The notes under the pieces were generated by a model. The model saw only the letters and a list, made by a program, of their open reading frames with translations. It searched no databases and had not been told where the DNA came from. A program made the position numbers and the translations under genes. DNA of 64,000 bases from Paraburkholderia sp. Ac-20340. GTDB taxonomy: Bacteria > Pseudomonadota > Gammaproteobacteria > Burkholderiales > Burkholderiaceae. Shown here piece by piece: positions 1-9,509 of this stretch. Numbering within the stretch: the stretch's first letter is position 1; every line of letters starts with the position of its first letter. The stretch is from NCBI RefSeq assembly GCF_017104965.1, contig NZ_JAAGPR010000009.1, positions 124,001 through 188,000 on the forward strand. Direction: 5' to 3'.

Positions 1-817
1 GTTTCGCCATAAATAAGCGGAAGGCCGAAGCCTGGCCCGATCCGCCGCCAGGCGTGCCCGCTGACGCCCCCCATTCCGTAATAACGGTCGGCAGACCGTA
101 TTGTGCGCGGACATATTCCGACGCTTGCCGTATCTCCGACACGCTCTTACCGTAGACGTGCCACGAGACCGCGTCCAGGCAATGAGGTACGGCGGCCTCG
201 ACACTCCTCAGCAAACGATCGGAAGTTGAGCCCGCGAGTGGCGCCGTTGCAAAACCGAAACCGATCAGGTTGATCGAAGAGCGAATAGGTGCGAGTTCTT
301 TGCAAAGCGCGCTCATGTAAACCGGAAATGTAGAGTCGACATCGCCAGTTGGCCAGTACTTCTGCCATTCCGGCTCGTTCCACAGTTCTACTGCCAGAAC
401 ATCATTCCCGTACGCGCCGACCAGCTTTTTCACGACCTGCGCCAACTCTACTCCGGCCATATGAAGTTGGCGGACTTGTGTATCGTGATCCGCAGCAAAC
501 TGCACAAGCGGAACTGTCGATCTCGTCGTCACGATGACGGGAAGACCTGCTGCATGCGCGGCTTCGAACGCTCTCGCTACTCGCTCTCGATATGCGACAT
601 TTTGCATAGCGTTGGACCAAACCCCCAAGCGCACAAAGGCAAACCCGGCCAACTTGATGCGCCTCGCGTCCTCTGAGGTGAAACGTTCAATTTTGACCTG
701 CACCCCAATACGCGGATGTTCTCCGTTGCCATGAATCCAATCGCGAAACAACTGTGACTGAACAGCAAGAGGAAACATACAGCACAAGGTGAGCAAGGCT
801 TTCAGGACTCTCGCCAT
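1..817 (-). CDS. secreted clan GH-A glycoside hydrolase, 3' end outside window (partial)
   Basis: Open reading frame read from an ATG at 817 to the window edge with no stop (272 residues visible). Residues 1-21 look like a Sec signal peptide (basic start, hydrophobic core, cleavage near AVQS), so the enzyme should be exported. The clan GH-A signature is visible: WNEP at residues 146-149, with E148 as the expected acid/base, and TEWG at 247-250, with E248 as the expected nucleophile; the SWHVY stretch (219-222) fits a beta-strand of the TIM barrel. The family is probably GH39- or GH5-like, by analogy with PslG-type hydrolases of polysaccharide loci; that is inference. It starts 15 bases after the acyltransferase stop, as last visible gene of the polysaccharide operon, which suggests it trims or releases the polymer made by the cluster. 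The substrate is unknown. Confidence 0.8.
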   Translation of the reverse strand, partial: MARVLKALLTLCCMFPLAVQSQLFRDWIHGNGEHPRIGVQVKIERFTSEDARRIKLAGFAFVRLGVWSNAMQNVAYRERVARAFEAAHAAGLPVIVTTRSTVPLVQFAADHDTQVRQLHMAGVELAQVVKKLVGAYGNDVLAVELWNEPEWQKYWPTGDVDSTFPVYMSALCKELAPIRSSINLIGFGFATAPLAGSTSDRLLRSVEAAVPHCLDAVSWHVYGKSVSEIRQASEYVRAQYGLPTVITEWGASAGTPGGGSGQASAFRLFMAK

Positions 818-831
818 CCCGAGTCGCCCGC

Positions 832-1872
832 TCATTCGGCCGCCACCCGTTGGCCGCGACCGGCAAAGTGGATGCGGTTCAATATCTTCAATAGCGGACG
901 CTCAACAAATCGATGACAAATATCTCCGACAGCGCACACGAGAATCATCACTGCGAATACACCAACGATGCCGCTCCACGAATGCAAATCAGCGTGACTC
1001 GACAATGACTTCTTGAAAACACCGACAACGTAAGGATGAAGCAGGTAGATTGCATAGCTCGCCGCGCCGAGTCGGGCCACTAGACGACCGCGAGTCGCCC
1101 AACCCGCCTGCTCGACAGCAATCAGCGACGTGATGAATAAGAACGATGGCACGCCATAGGCGAGAGTGCGCACAAATTTATCTGGTGCCCCATATGAGTA
1201 GAAGAACATTGGCATGGCCAGAAGAGAAAGCGCCGCAATCGCGAGCCAAACGTTACGCGGAATACAAGTAACGATCCTGGATTGCACAATAAAATACGCG
1301 AGCACTCCGAGGCAAAATTCGAGCAGGAAAGGCTGGCCCAGGTAACGTATGACCAGATTCGACGGTTCAGCCAACGCAACCGTCACGCAGTACGCCACCA
1401 GTCCCAACGCCGCAGCAGTGGTCGCCCAACGCGGCCGGAATACGCACAATGCCCAACTGATTACCAAATAGAAGAACATCTCGTACTCAAGCGTCCAGCC
1501 GTTGAGGTTAAGCGGCCCCCAGTGGCCGTCCTGCTTCGTATAGGGAATGAAGAGCAACGATTTTGCAAGATATCCAAGGCCCGCAGTCGTGCTATTCAAC
1601 CAATGCGGCTTGAGTATGGCGATGATGTATATGCCAATCGTCGATATCCAGTAAAGCGGAAGCACCCTCAACAGCCGCCTTGCGAAGAAACGCGATCCTT
1701 CACTTGGTGCGACGTAGGACATGATAAATCCACTAATTACAAAAAAAACATCCACACCACATTGCCCAAAAGGTAGCGCACCAAGGTGATATGCGACAAC
1801 GGCAAGCGCCGCAATTGCTCGTGCTCCTTGGATATTGTGGAGAATCTCTCGTCTATCGGAATTTACTGTCAT
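832..1872 (-). CDS. membrane O-acyltransferase (acyltransferase family 3)
   Basis: 346 residues with about ten hydrophobic segments. The family-3 acyltransferase hallmarks are near the N-terminus: R18 followed eleven residues later by H29 (A-x-x-x-V-A-Y-H), then FFVISGF at 43-49 and the basic RFFARRLLR loop at 61-69. These proteins (OafA/ExoZ type) move acetyl or succinyl groups across the inner membrane onto sugar residues. Its place in the operon, between the Wzy-like gene (40-base gap) and the glycoside hydrolase, indicates that it decorates the repeat unit of this exopolysaccharide. The donor (acetyl or other) cannot be read from sequence. Start ATG at 1872 has no strong ribosome binding site. 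Confidence 0.85.
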   Translation of the reverse strand: MTVNSDRREILHNIQGARAIAALAVVAYHLGALPFGQCGVDVFFVISGFIMSYVAPSEGSRFFARRLLRVLPLYWISTIGIYIIAILKPHWLNSTTAGLGYLAKSLLFIPYTKQDGHWGPLNLNGWTLEYEMFFYLVISWALCVFRPRWATTAAALGLVAYCVTVALAEPSNLVIRYLGQPFLLEFCLGVLAYFIVQSRIVTCIPRNVWLAIAALSLLAMPMFFYSYGAPDKFVRTLAYGVPSFLFITSLIAVEQAGWATRGRLVARLGAASYAIYLLHPYVVGVFKKSLSSHADLHSWSGIVGVFAVMILVCAVGDICHRFVERPLLKILNRIHFAGRGQRVAAE

Positions 1873-1912
1873 AGGTACCGAATCGCAATTGAATGAATTG
1901 ATTTTTTATTCC

Positions 1913-3013
1913 CTACGCACTCTGGTTACGCGCAGCCTGCTTTATGGCGACCGCTCCAGCGCCATGGAAAGTGGGCTGCCGCACTCGCTCTGGGAACAAT
2001 GTACTCAAGCGCCAAGCAGCAAACACCACTACGCTGGTCAGATGTCGTGTGTAACTCCCTAAATCAGGCTCAAACAGCATGGAAACCGCCATATGACCAA
2101 TGACGAGACATGCAAGAATCTCTATCGTGCCCGCCTTGTCCGATGATGACCCAGGCGTTCGTCGGAAAATTGCGACAAGGATGATTCCCATCAAACAGGT
2201 CATCACCAGCTCCTTCGGCCCCGGGAAGAAAAGCACCGGCACATGCAGTTTCATAACTGCGTATAAGTAATCAGCGCAAAATGAAGCAAAGGATTCAGGC
2301 GGTAACAAATTATAAAACCCGGTTCGCGCACCAAAAGGCGATCCCGCAACAAGATAATCAACTGCCATGTCACGGGGATGCAGGAGCGCGTAGTACGCCT
2401 GACTAGGCAATGCAAACAGACCGATAAGTAAAATCAATGCAATAATCATTCTCCCTCGCAATGAGGCCGCTCTAAATAGCCAAGCTGCAACAGCAACCGC
2501 GAGAATGAGCAGAAAATACGTCCGAACGGTAGTTGCATATCCGACATAGAGAATGGCCGCCACCATCGCCACTTTCCACGCACTCCAACGTTGCGCGGCG
2601 GCTACGAGCAGCAACGCGATTAGCACGACCAGTGTGTCCTTGCTCGCAACAAAAAGGTTGAAGAAAACGCACGGTGCAAGAAGGAACATATTGACCATCA
2701 GCGCGCCAAGCCGTTTCGAGTAACCCACCATCGTAAAGATCAAGACTGCACCAATGAGAACGACAAATATCGTCGTTCCAGTCTGTCCCAGTGATGAATA
2801 GAACTTTGCGACTGCGTCGAAAGAGGTATTTTGATAGGTACTCGATCCCCCAATCTGTGACTGGATCTTGTCTGAATCGCGAAAAACAAATTCCGGAAGA
2901 AAACTACCCGCTTTCAGATAGAGCAATGCATAGAGGATTGAACTGATGGTTGCAATCGAACGCAGCAAACCTTTGCTCAGGAGTGGTCCACCAAGAAAAA
3001 TCTTACGAAGCAT
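1913..3013 (-). CDS. multi-spanning membrane protein, probable Wzy-type polysaccharide polymerase
   Basis: 366 residues with roughly nine to ten hydrophobic helices and a soluble loop around residues 210-250. No sharply diagnostic motif is visible, which is normal for Wzy polymerases, whose sequences diverge strongly. The call rests on context: a Wzx flippase overlaps its start by 11 bases upstream, and the locus also has priming transferase, Wza, Wzb and Wzc homologues but no other polymerase candidate. A Wzy protein would link lipid-carried repeat units on the periplasmic side of the inner membrane. It could instead be another type of EpsG/O-antigen ligase-like membrane protein. Confidence 0.6.
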   Translation of the reverse strand: MLRKIFLGGPLLSKGLLRSIATISSILYALLYLKAGSFLPEFVFRDSDKIQSQIGGSSTYQNTSFDAVAKFYSSLGQTGTTIFVVLIGAVLIFTMVGYSKRLGALMVNMFLLAPCVFFNLFVASKDTLVVLIALLLVAAAQRWSAWKVAMVAAILYVGYATTVRTYFLLILAVAVAAWLFRAASLRGRMIIALILLIGLFALPSQAYYALLHPRDMAVDYLVAGSPFGARTGFYNLLPPESFASFCADYLYAVMKLHVPVLFFPGPKELVMTCLMGIILVAIFRRTPGSSSDKAGTIEILACLVIGHMAVSMLFEPDLGSYTRHLTSVVVFAAWRLSTLFPERVRQPTFHGAGAVAIKQAARNQSA

Positions 3014-4295
3014 GGTAGTTCTCCGTCACTCTCTTAACCGCATCGCACGATGCATTGCTTGAACAACCAACCAGCCATAGCAACAATGCGACGACGCCGA
3101 TGCTAGCAAACAGATGTGCGATTGCAGCGCCCACAATACCTACGTAATTCACAAGTAGCCATCCTGCGGGCACCGCGAATAGGGCTACAAGCAAAATCAG
3201 TGCGGCTACCTGTTTTCCCAGACGCAACGCGATCGCTCCGCTCCAATAGATATCGGCAATTGAGCGAAACACGAATGACACCAGCAATACGCCCAAGACG
3301 ATAAATTCCTCCATGCCTGCCGGCTGGTGCGCAACGCGGAAGATAAAGTCCGACGCAATCAGCAACGATGCGGCTCCGACCGCAGACAGTCCCAGGCTCG
3401 CGAGCACCGAACGCCGCAAGACGAGGTGGAATCTATCCCGGGAAACATCTAGTGCCTTTACAAGACGCGGACCCGTTGTTACGGCGAGGGTTGCATAGCC
3501 GATCGTCTGAATCGCATTAGAAATGGACCAACAAAACACGTATTTACCAAGTACAGAAGGAGGTACAACCATGCCGGCAATAAACCGCTCAGAATACTGA
3601 AGCCCGGAAAGAAACGTGGTCGCAACGAAAAACGGCAAGCCGCCAAGCCACAGGGGAAGCATGACGCCGGAGCTATCCAGCCGCTCGCGCTTCGTCCGCT
3701 GCTCAAGTCGCCGTTTTTTAGCGACAAGGTCGAAGATCACAACCGCAATTACCAGCCCATTCGCCCCACCCCAGAGTACGAATATTTGCACTGTCGACTG
3801 TATCGCCCCTGAAACCAGACCGCCGATGGCTAGCGCAGCCCACGCTCCGGTGCGAACGAATAGCAATAGCGCGCCGAATCGGGATCTGTGCATCGAAAAG
3901 ATCCACAAATTTGTCTCCAGCCCCGCGTGCTCAGAGAACGCCACGAGCGTGACACTCCAAATGATCGCAGGCCGAATCGATCCAACCACGCGGAATGCAC
4001 CACTGAACTGCAGTAGCCCAACGACCGCAGTTATAAGCAGATATGTCGCACCAAAAATGAACATCAGACGACAAGCATCTGCGACAACTCCGTTCGAATT
4101 GGGCAAACTCAAGCGACGGTTAATTTCAGTGCTGAACCCTAAACCAAGAAGCTTCGACGCAACGACAGAAACCGCGAGGGCGAGACCATAGTCTGCGACC
4201 GCAGCAAACCCCAACGTTCGTGCGATCACGACAGTCAGTACGAACTTGAGTACGAGCGCGGTGACACGCAAGCCCAGGCGAATAATCAGGTGCAT
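3003..4295 (-). CDS. polysaccharide flippase, Wzx-like (MOP superfamily)
   Basis: 430 residues with about twelve predicted transmembrane helices in the pattern of MOP/PST flippases; the N-terminal stretch with RTLGFAAVADYGLA resembles the first helices of RfbX/Wzx-type proteins. It would flip the undecaprenyl-diphosphate-linked repeat unit from the cytoplasmic to the periplasmic face. The start ATG at 4295 lies inside the end of the pyruvyltransferase gene (10-base overlap) behind an AGGG-type ribosome binding site, and its own end overlaps the polymerase gene by 11 bases, so the three are probably translationally coupled. Confidence 0.82.
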   Translation of the reverse strand: MHLIIRLGLRVTALVLKFVLTVVIARTLGFAAVADYGLALAVSVVASKLLGLGFSTEINRRLSLPNSNGVVADACRLMFIFGATYLLITAVVGLLQFSGAFRVVGSIRPAIIWSVTLVAFSEHAGLETNLWIFSMHRSRFGALLLFVRTGAWAALAIGGLVSGAIQSTVQIFVLWGGANGLVIAVVIFDLVAKKRRLEQRTKRERLDSSGVMLPLWLGGLPFFVATTFLSGLQYSERFIAGMVVPPSVLGKYVFCWSISNAIQTIGYATLAVTTGPRLVKALDVSRDRFHLVLRRSVLASLGLSAVGAASLLIASDFIFRVAHQPAGMEEFIVLGVLLVSFVFRSIADIYWSGAIALRLGKQVAALILLVALFAVPAGWLLVNYVGIVGAAIAHLFASIGVVALLLWLVGCSSNASCDAVKRVTENYHAS

Positions 4296-5455
4296 GATCG
4301 CCCTGTGTCGCGCGCCGCTTTCAATGCATGTATGACCTTTTGACGGCCGACGCGAATGTGCTCGAACCCGGTCGACGCGCTAGCCCAGAAGTTACGAATC
4401 GCTTCGGGTGCGAAGATTTTTGCCGCTACGGATTCCGCATAAAAATCGGCGGCATTTGCAACCCAATCATCTACCCCGAGATCCGCGTACGCACCGAATC
4501 CCTTGCGCTCATAGCTCAGGTGATACGCCGGCACACCGTGCAAAATCGACTCAAGTGCGCCATGCAAGCGAACCGATACGACGACGTCAGGCGTGTCTTG
4601 CACAAGTAACTCTTTGAGGGAGACCAGATCTCCGGCAATTCCGATGCTTCGGTAATATGCGAGATCATCGTTTCCTCTCCCGGTACTCTGAACCGCGATA
4701 CTCACGCGGCAGGATTCGCCCACAAGCTTTAGCAGTGCGCGTGTCGACGACTCGTATTTTTCCCGTTGCTGGACACTCCAGGTTGGCGCTCGCCGCAGCA
4801 CAAAAGCGACATGCGCAACCTTGGACCCGGCAGTCGCTGCCTGCTCTAATATGACGCGCCCGCGCCGTTCGAAATCGAGCACCGCCAGGTCCGGCGCTCG
4901 TAGTGTGTTGGCGTTACCGGAAAGCAGTGTGGCAGAACGATCGTCGCGTACAAATACACCGGAAAACCTGCTGAGCATACCGGCGAGATGCTTGAACAGC
5001 GGTTGGGCCGGCATCGTTGGCCCAATGCTTTGCGGCAAATAAACCGTCGGCTTACCCGAGCGTACTGCAGCACGCATCTGGAGGAGGTGGCCTGCTTCGA
5101 GTTTCAGTACCTCAGCGCAACTGCGTGCACGCAGGTATCCGCCGCCAACGCCCGCAATCAAATCGACGCTATCCAGAATTCTCCTCAAATCCCGCGTCCG
5201 GTTGTTGATGGCGACTGGCATGGCAAATGTCGCGGCGCCACTCAAGCGCCGGATACCTGAGTCCGCAAGCACCGGAGCAGGATAAACGTTCGAATACTGC
5301 GGGAATGAACTCGGATCGGCTGCAACTATCGATACCCGCGTTGTCTCCCCTAGCGCCTCCTTCAGCAGCGCAACGGATAGATCAACAAGGAGGCCATCCC
5401 CCGAGTTTCTCGAACTATATGCGTGAAGCAATGCAACATGCGAAGTTTCAGACAT
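4286..5455 (-). CDS. polysaccharide pyruvyltransferase family protein
   Basis: 389 residues. The CsaB/WcaK pyruvyltransferase fold is indicated by the N-terminal NSGD motif with LLVDLS, the mid-protein YLPQSIGPT and FVRDDRSA segments, and the C-terminal RLHGALESILHGVP, which carries the conserved R-x-H-x-x-x-x-A motif. The enzyme would transfer pyruvate from phosphoenolpyruvate as a ketal onto a sugar of the repeat unit, giving an acidic polymer. I place the start at the ATG at 5455, which overlaps the stop of the glycosyltransferase gene by one base (TGATG); a GTG one codon upstream is the alternative. Together with the acyltransferase it implies a polymer carrying at least two kinds of non-sugar decoration. 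Confidence 0.87.
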   Translation of the reverse strand: MSETSHVALLHAYSSRNSGDGLLVDLSVALLKEALGETTRVSIVAADPSSFPQYSNVYPAPVLADSGIRRLSGAATFAMPVAINNRTRDLRRILDSVDLIAGVGGGYLRARSCAEVLKLEAGHLLQMRAAVRSGKPTVYLPQSIGPTMPAQPLFKHLAGMLSRFSGVFVRDDRSATLLSGNANTLRAPDLAVLDFERRGRVILEQAATAGSKVAHVAFVLRRAPTWSVQQREKYESSTRALLKLVGESCRVSIAVQSTGRGNDDLAYYRSIGIAGDLVSLKELLVQDTPDVVVSVRLHGALESILHGVPAYHLSYERKGFGAYADLGVDDWVANAADFYAESVAAKIFAPEAIRNFWASASTGFEHIRVGRQKVIHALKAARDTGRSCT

Positions 5456-6690
5456 CACTTCGATTCCTTCAGAAGATGCGTATAGAGCTCGACTATTCGG
5501 TCGATCATCGTAGATATGGAGAACCGCTCGATCGCATGCTGACAGTTGGCTCGCATGCGCGCGCGCATGGTTGGATCTACCACTATCGCTTCGACCGCAT
5601 CGCTCAACAGCGTGACGTCATCTTCGTTAGGGACAACGAATCCGATCTCCTCTGCTTCCACCAACTCACCCGCACCCGACACCATCGTTGCGACAATGGG
5701 CACGTGAGCCGCCATGGCTTCCAGCACAACATAGGGAAAACCTTCGTAGCGGCTTGGAAGCAGGAAAAGATCGAACGCGGAGAAATAACGCCGCGCATTC
5801 TCAAGCCGTCCCGTCACGATCAAATTTGTTGGCATAGGGGAATGACCGATGTCAGCAGCAGAAGCGAAATCTCCCGGGCCAATGGCGACAAACACGACGT
5901 TTTGCAGGCCGCGCTCCCGGAATACTCGCGCTACGCCGACCAGTCGATCGACGCCCTTCTGGAAATCGAAGCGCCCGACAAACCCGACCACGATCGCGTC
6001 CGACGGGATTCCGAGAGCGGTGCGCGCCTCTCTCACCGACAGCAGATCGTGTCGTGACACACCGTTGAAGATGGTCACGATACGTTCGGCAGGAATTCGC
6101 AATTCGCGTTGCAGGTGATGCGCCTCATCGACCGAGACGGCGATGATGCTGTCGCTGCGCAACCGCCCAAGTAAACCTTCAACTATTCCGTAGAAGCGGC
6201 GTTGTTGTGCTGGCAGGTACGGATTCAGCGTGTAGACCGCATGAGGCGTATACACCTGCTTCCATTTGCCAAAACACAAGCGTGCAAGCGCTCCAGCCTT
6301 TGAGCTGTGGCTATGGACAATGTCTGGGTCAATCCTGCTCAGACATTTGAACAACTGCGCGAAGGCACGCAGGTCATGTGCGCCGACGGAGCGCTCCATG
6401 TCGACTTGGTACGTGAAATCGCACAAGGACACGACTCGCTCATCAAGTATCTGCTTGTCGAAGCGAGTACCAGCGGGCACCACGAGATGAATTTCAATAC
6501 CACCGCGCGCATGTAGTCCGCGTATCAAATCTGCGATGTGTACAGCGACGCCACCACCTGCTGCTTCGACTACTAGTGCCACGCGTATGCGGCGACCTCG
6601 CTCCGGCGTCGGCGAGCTTCTGCGCTCTCGCGTTGCCGACGTCGCATTTCGATCCACGGCGTCGACAAATTCAACCAATTCCGCCTGCAT
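5455..6690 (-). CDS. glycosyltransferase, GT4 family (group 1)
   Basis: 411 residues from the ATG at 6690, which overlaps the stop of the kinase gene by one base (TGATG) and follows a GGAGAGG ribosome binding site; an in-frame TTG 12 bases upstream is a poorer start. The GT-B architecture is clear. The N-terminal half has VVEAAGGGVAVHIADL and HSHSSKAGALARL, and the C-terminal half has GFVGRFDFQKGVDRLV and PSRYEGFPYVVLEAMAA, carrying the E-x7-E motif of retaining GT4 enzymes. It should add a sugar from a nucleotide donor to the lipid-linked intermediate on the cytoplasmic face. It is the only non-priming glycosyltransferase visible here, so further ones for the repeat unit are expected left of the window. 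Confidence 0.9.
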   Translation of the reverse strand: MQAELVEFVDAVDRNATSATRERRSSPTPERGRRIRVALVVEAAGGGVAVHIADLIRGLHARGGIEIHLVVPAGTRFDKQILDERVVSLCDFTYQVDMERSVGAHDLRAFAQLFKCLSRIDPDIVHSHSSKAGALARLCFGKWKQVYTPHAVYTLNPYLPAQQRRFYGIVEGLLGRLRSDSIIAVSVDEAHHLQRELRIPAERIVTIFNGVSRHDLLSVREARTALGIPSDAIVVGFVGRFDFQKGVDRLVGVARVFRERGLQNVVFVAIGPGDFASAADIGHSPMPTNLIVTGRLENARRYFSAFDLFLLPSRYEGFPYVVLEAMAAHVPIVATMVSGAGELVEAEEIGFVVPNEDDVTLLSDAVEAIVVDPTMRARMRANCQHAIERFSISTMIDRIVELYTHLLKESK

Positions 6691-8948
6691 CAGCCTCTCC
6701 AACGCAAACCGTTAGTCAGCCTGGCGAAAATGGACTTCCGAGCGGATGACTTTGCATTTGTATAGTCATATCTAACGTAGCGATATGTTCCGTATTTGTT
6801 GCCATACGAAAGACGCGCTGAACGTGCATCGACACCATTGAACAGCACACCAGTCACTCGTGACCCACCGTGCTCCAGTCTCCTTCCGCACTCGGACAGC
6901 TCCGCCACGCGCGTCAAACCGGCCCGCGCGACGAGCATCACATTCGCACAATGCCTGGCGAGAATGACCGCATCTGTGACAGTCAGCACTGGTGCGGAAT
7001 CGATGATCACTACGTCATATATCGACGAGCATTCCTTGAGTAATTTTTGCACCTGCTCCTGAGCGAGCAGTTCCGATGGATCTGGTGTTGCACTGCCCGC
7101 CGAAAGAAAATCCAGATTCGGCATGACAGAACGTTTGACCAGTTCACTCCATGGCGCTATGCCTGCAATCGCATCTGAAAATCCGCGTGCAGACTCAACG
7201 CCAAAATATTTGCGCAGGTATCCACGGCGAAGATCACCATCGATCAGCAATACACGCTTCCCGCTTCTTGCAAGTAATGCGCTGAAATTGGAACTGATGA
7301 AAGACTTTCCGATACCGGGCGCCGGCCCCGTCAAAAGGACGATATTATTGGCGGAATTGAATAGCACGAATTGAAGCGCGGTACGCAGGCTGCGCAAGCT
7401 CTCCATCGCCGGTTCATCAGGATGAGCTTGGGCGAGTAAGGGCAGCTTCTCGTCCTTGCTGGTGCCTTCCACAGTATATTGCGGCTGCGAGTCCGACTTA
7501 GGAATGGTCGCGTATACGCTAAAACCGGTGTGCGACTCGATTTCTTCGGCACTTGAAATCCCGGCAAAGAGGTAACTATGCGCGAACGCGTAGCCGATAC
7601 CAATTAGCAAACCTAGCATTGCGCCAATCGCAATCGTTACGGGCCGATTTGGAAATACGACGACCTCCGGTACGACAGGCACATCCACTACACGTACGGT
7701 TCCGGTCTTTCCTGCTTTGATCAGTTCAAGTTGCTGAATATTGCTCAATAAGGTCGTATACAACTCCGTATCGATCTTTACCTCGAGCATAAGGCGCGCT
7801 GCGTCCTGCTCGCTGACCGGCATTCGCTTGATCTGTTGATCGAACGCGCGTTGCTGTCCACTCAACGTTCTAATTTGTGCATCCAGAGCAACGACATCTG
7901 GGTGCTCACTGGTCAGGCGGGACACCAGCTGATCGCGCTTTTGCTTCAACTCCAGCATGCGCGTAGTCGCATCGGCAGACTGCTGCAACGCAATCTTCGC
8001 CTCTTCACTCAGATCGATCGACCCCTGCTTTTCTCGCAGTTGCGTATAGCGCCGGTTTGCGTCTTCGAGCCGCTGCCGAAGAACCGGCACTTGAGTCTCG
8101 AGAAATGCAAGCGATTGCGCGGCTTCTGATGCCTTCCGATCGACGTTTTGCTTAATATAGTAGTGGCCGACGGCCATTAATCGGTCACGCACCGCCAACG
8201 GATCCGCTCCTTTGAGCGTAGCAACCAGTACCCCAGACGACTTTATTTGCTCTTCAATTTTCAGAGCACTCTGCAGGTCCGTAATCGCGTTCAGCCGAGA
8301 ATTGCGCACGAGCTTGAACGACGTGCCCGGCAGCGCATTAAACCCCTTCACGAAAATTTCGATTGGACCATATCCTGTCGAAATTGACTGCACTTGCCCG
8401 ACGCGCCCGATCACGGCGGCGTCAAGATCCCAACCCGAGAGCCGATACTTGCCATCAGGCAACATCGTCAGAGTGAAGGAGTCCCCCTCCAAGCTTTTTG
8501 GGACATCGAACCGATTGACTTCTGCGCGCTCGCTTCCCCACGCCCAGCCACCGATCCCGAACACCCCAGGTCGCACAGGCTCGTCGTTCATTCGCGAAAT
8601 CAGATTTCCGACGATTGGAAACCGCTCCGGATGAACTTCGATATCCATGCGCAGCTCGTCAACCACGCTCGCTACGACGAGCCTCGACGCCATGATCTGT
8701 TGCTCGGCAGAAGCGGGCGAGTTAATGTCGAATATCGACGAAACGCCCCCCAAAAGACTTTGTGCAGCCGCAGCTCCCGCGCTGTCCTCGAGCTGCACGG
8801 AAATATCTGCCTGGTAGCGCGGCGGGTACAGGTAGGCAAATGCCATCGCGAGCAAAGCACACGACACGATCATTTTGAGAATGGTTGCTCGATACCTGAC
8901 GAATATGTCAAGAACCCCGACAATATCGAGCTCGTCTTCTTCTCCCAT
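6690..8948 (-). CDS. polysaccharide co-polymerase / tyrosine autokinase, Wzc-like
   Basis: 752 residues in the usual Wzc layout. There is a first membrane helix at about 23-43, a Wzz-type periplasmic domain with coiled coil at roughly 280-410, a second helix at about 437-459, and a cytoplasmic BY-kinase domain. That domain shows Walker A GPAPGIGKS (541-549), Walker A' VLLIDGD (566-572) and Walker B VVIID (646-650). The C-terminus has a tyrosine cluster at residues 715, 719, 722, 724, 727 and 729, the expected autophosphorylation sites. The protein controls chain length and couples polymerisation to export through the outer-membrane lipoprotein encoded upstream; its phosphatase partner is the gene just before it. 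An 87-base gap separates it from that phosphatase gene, the largest within the operon. Confidence 0.93.
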   Translation of the reverse strand: MGEEDELDIVGVLDIFVRYRATILKMIVSCALLAMAFAYLYPPRYQADISVQLEDSAGAAAAQSLLGGVSSIFDINSPASAEQQIMASRLVVASVVDELRMDIEVHPERFPIVGNLISRMNDEPVRPGVFGIGGWAWGSERAEVNRFDVPKSLEGDSFTLTMLPDGKYRLSGWDLDAAVIGRVGQVQSISTGYGPIEIFVKGFNALPGTSFKLVRNSRLNAITDLQSALKIEEQIKSSGVLVATLKGADPLAVRDRLMAVGHYYIKQNVDRKASEAAQSLAFLETQVPVLRQRLEDANRRYTQLREKQGSIDLSEEAKIALQQSADATTRMLELKQKRDQLVSRLTSEHPDVVALDAQIRTLSGQQRAFDQQIKRMPVSEQDAARLMLEVKIDTELYTTLLSNIQQLELIKAGKTGTVRVVDVPVVPEVVVFPNRPVTIAIGAMLGLLIGIGYAFAHSYLFAGISSAEEIESHTGFSVYATIPKSDSQPQYTVEGTSKDEKLPLLAQAHPDEPAMESLRSLRTALQFVLFNSANNIVLLTGPAPGIGKSFISSNFSALLARSGKRVLLIDGDLRRGYLRKYFGVESARGFSDAIAGIAPWSELVKRSVMPNLDFLSAGSATPDPSELLAQEQVQKLLKECSSIYDVVIIDSAPVLTVTDAVILARHCANVMLVARAGLTRVAELSECGRRLEHGGSRVTGVLFNGVDARSARLSYGNKYGTYRYVRYDYTNAKSSARKSIFARLTNGLRWRG

Positions 8949-9035
8949 TTATTCCTCTACGTATTCGATGATTTCAGCGTTGACTCAGTGCATTGATATT
9001 CGCATCGAGCGCAACAATTTTCCGTTCACTGGATT

Positions 9036-9509
9036 TCAGCAGGCAGCCCGCACCATGCTCACGATCTGTCGCCCCCACGACGCAACACCATCGTCGATGT
9101 ACTTCAACGTCTCGACAAAAGCTTCGCGACCGCGACGGTAGGGATCTGGCACGTTGAATCCACCAAGGGGAAGCGACGCGCGCTGCATGGCATCACCGAG
9201 GCGATAAACCCGGCCAACTAGTGAAGGAAAGCGCCGCTCGATGAATCGCTGCTGATCGCGCTCCATCACTAGTACTAGATCGGCTTTCGTTGCCATCCAC
9301 TCTTCAAGTTGTGTGGCTCGATGAGCGCGAATGTCGATTCCGCGGTCTGCCATGAGATCCACCGCAATGGGGTCCGCACCGTGGCCAATCAGTGCATTCG
9401 TTCCGGCGGAGTGGACGACAATGGGATCAATCGCACGTGCGAGCAGCGCCGCAGCCATTGGACTACGGCAGATGTTGCCTTCGCACAAAACCAGAACGCG
9501 TTCCATCAT
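9036..9509 (-). CDS. low-molecular-weight protein-tyrosine phosphatase, Wzb-like
   Basis: 157 residues, the normal size of the family. The phosphatase loop is at the N-terminus (C9-x-G-N-x-C-R15-S-P) and the general-acid aspartate is D122 in the PDPYRRG segment. In Wzx/Wzy loci this enzyme dephosphorylates the C-terminal tyrosines of the Wzc kinase so that the kinase can cycle. The start ATG at 9509 overlaps the stop of the export lipoprotein gene by four bases (ATGA); a second ATG directly follows and could also be used. Confidence 0.93.
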   Translation of the reverse strand: MMERVLVLCEGNICRSPMAAALLARAIDPIVVHSAGTNALIGHGADPIAVDLMADRGIDIRAHRATQLEEWMATKADLVLVMERDQQRFIERRFPSLVGRVYRLGDAMQRASLPLGGFNVPDPYRRGREAFVETLKYIDDGVASWGRQIVSMVRAAC

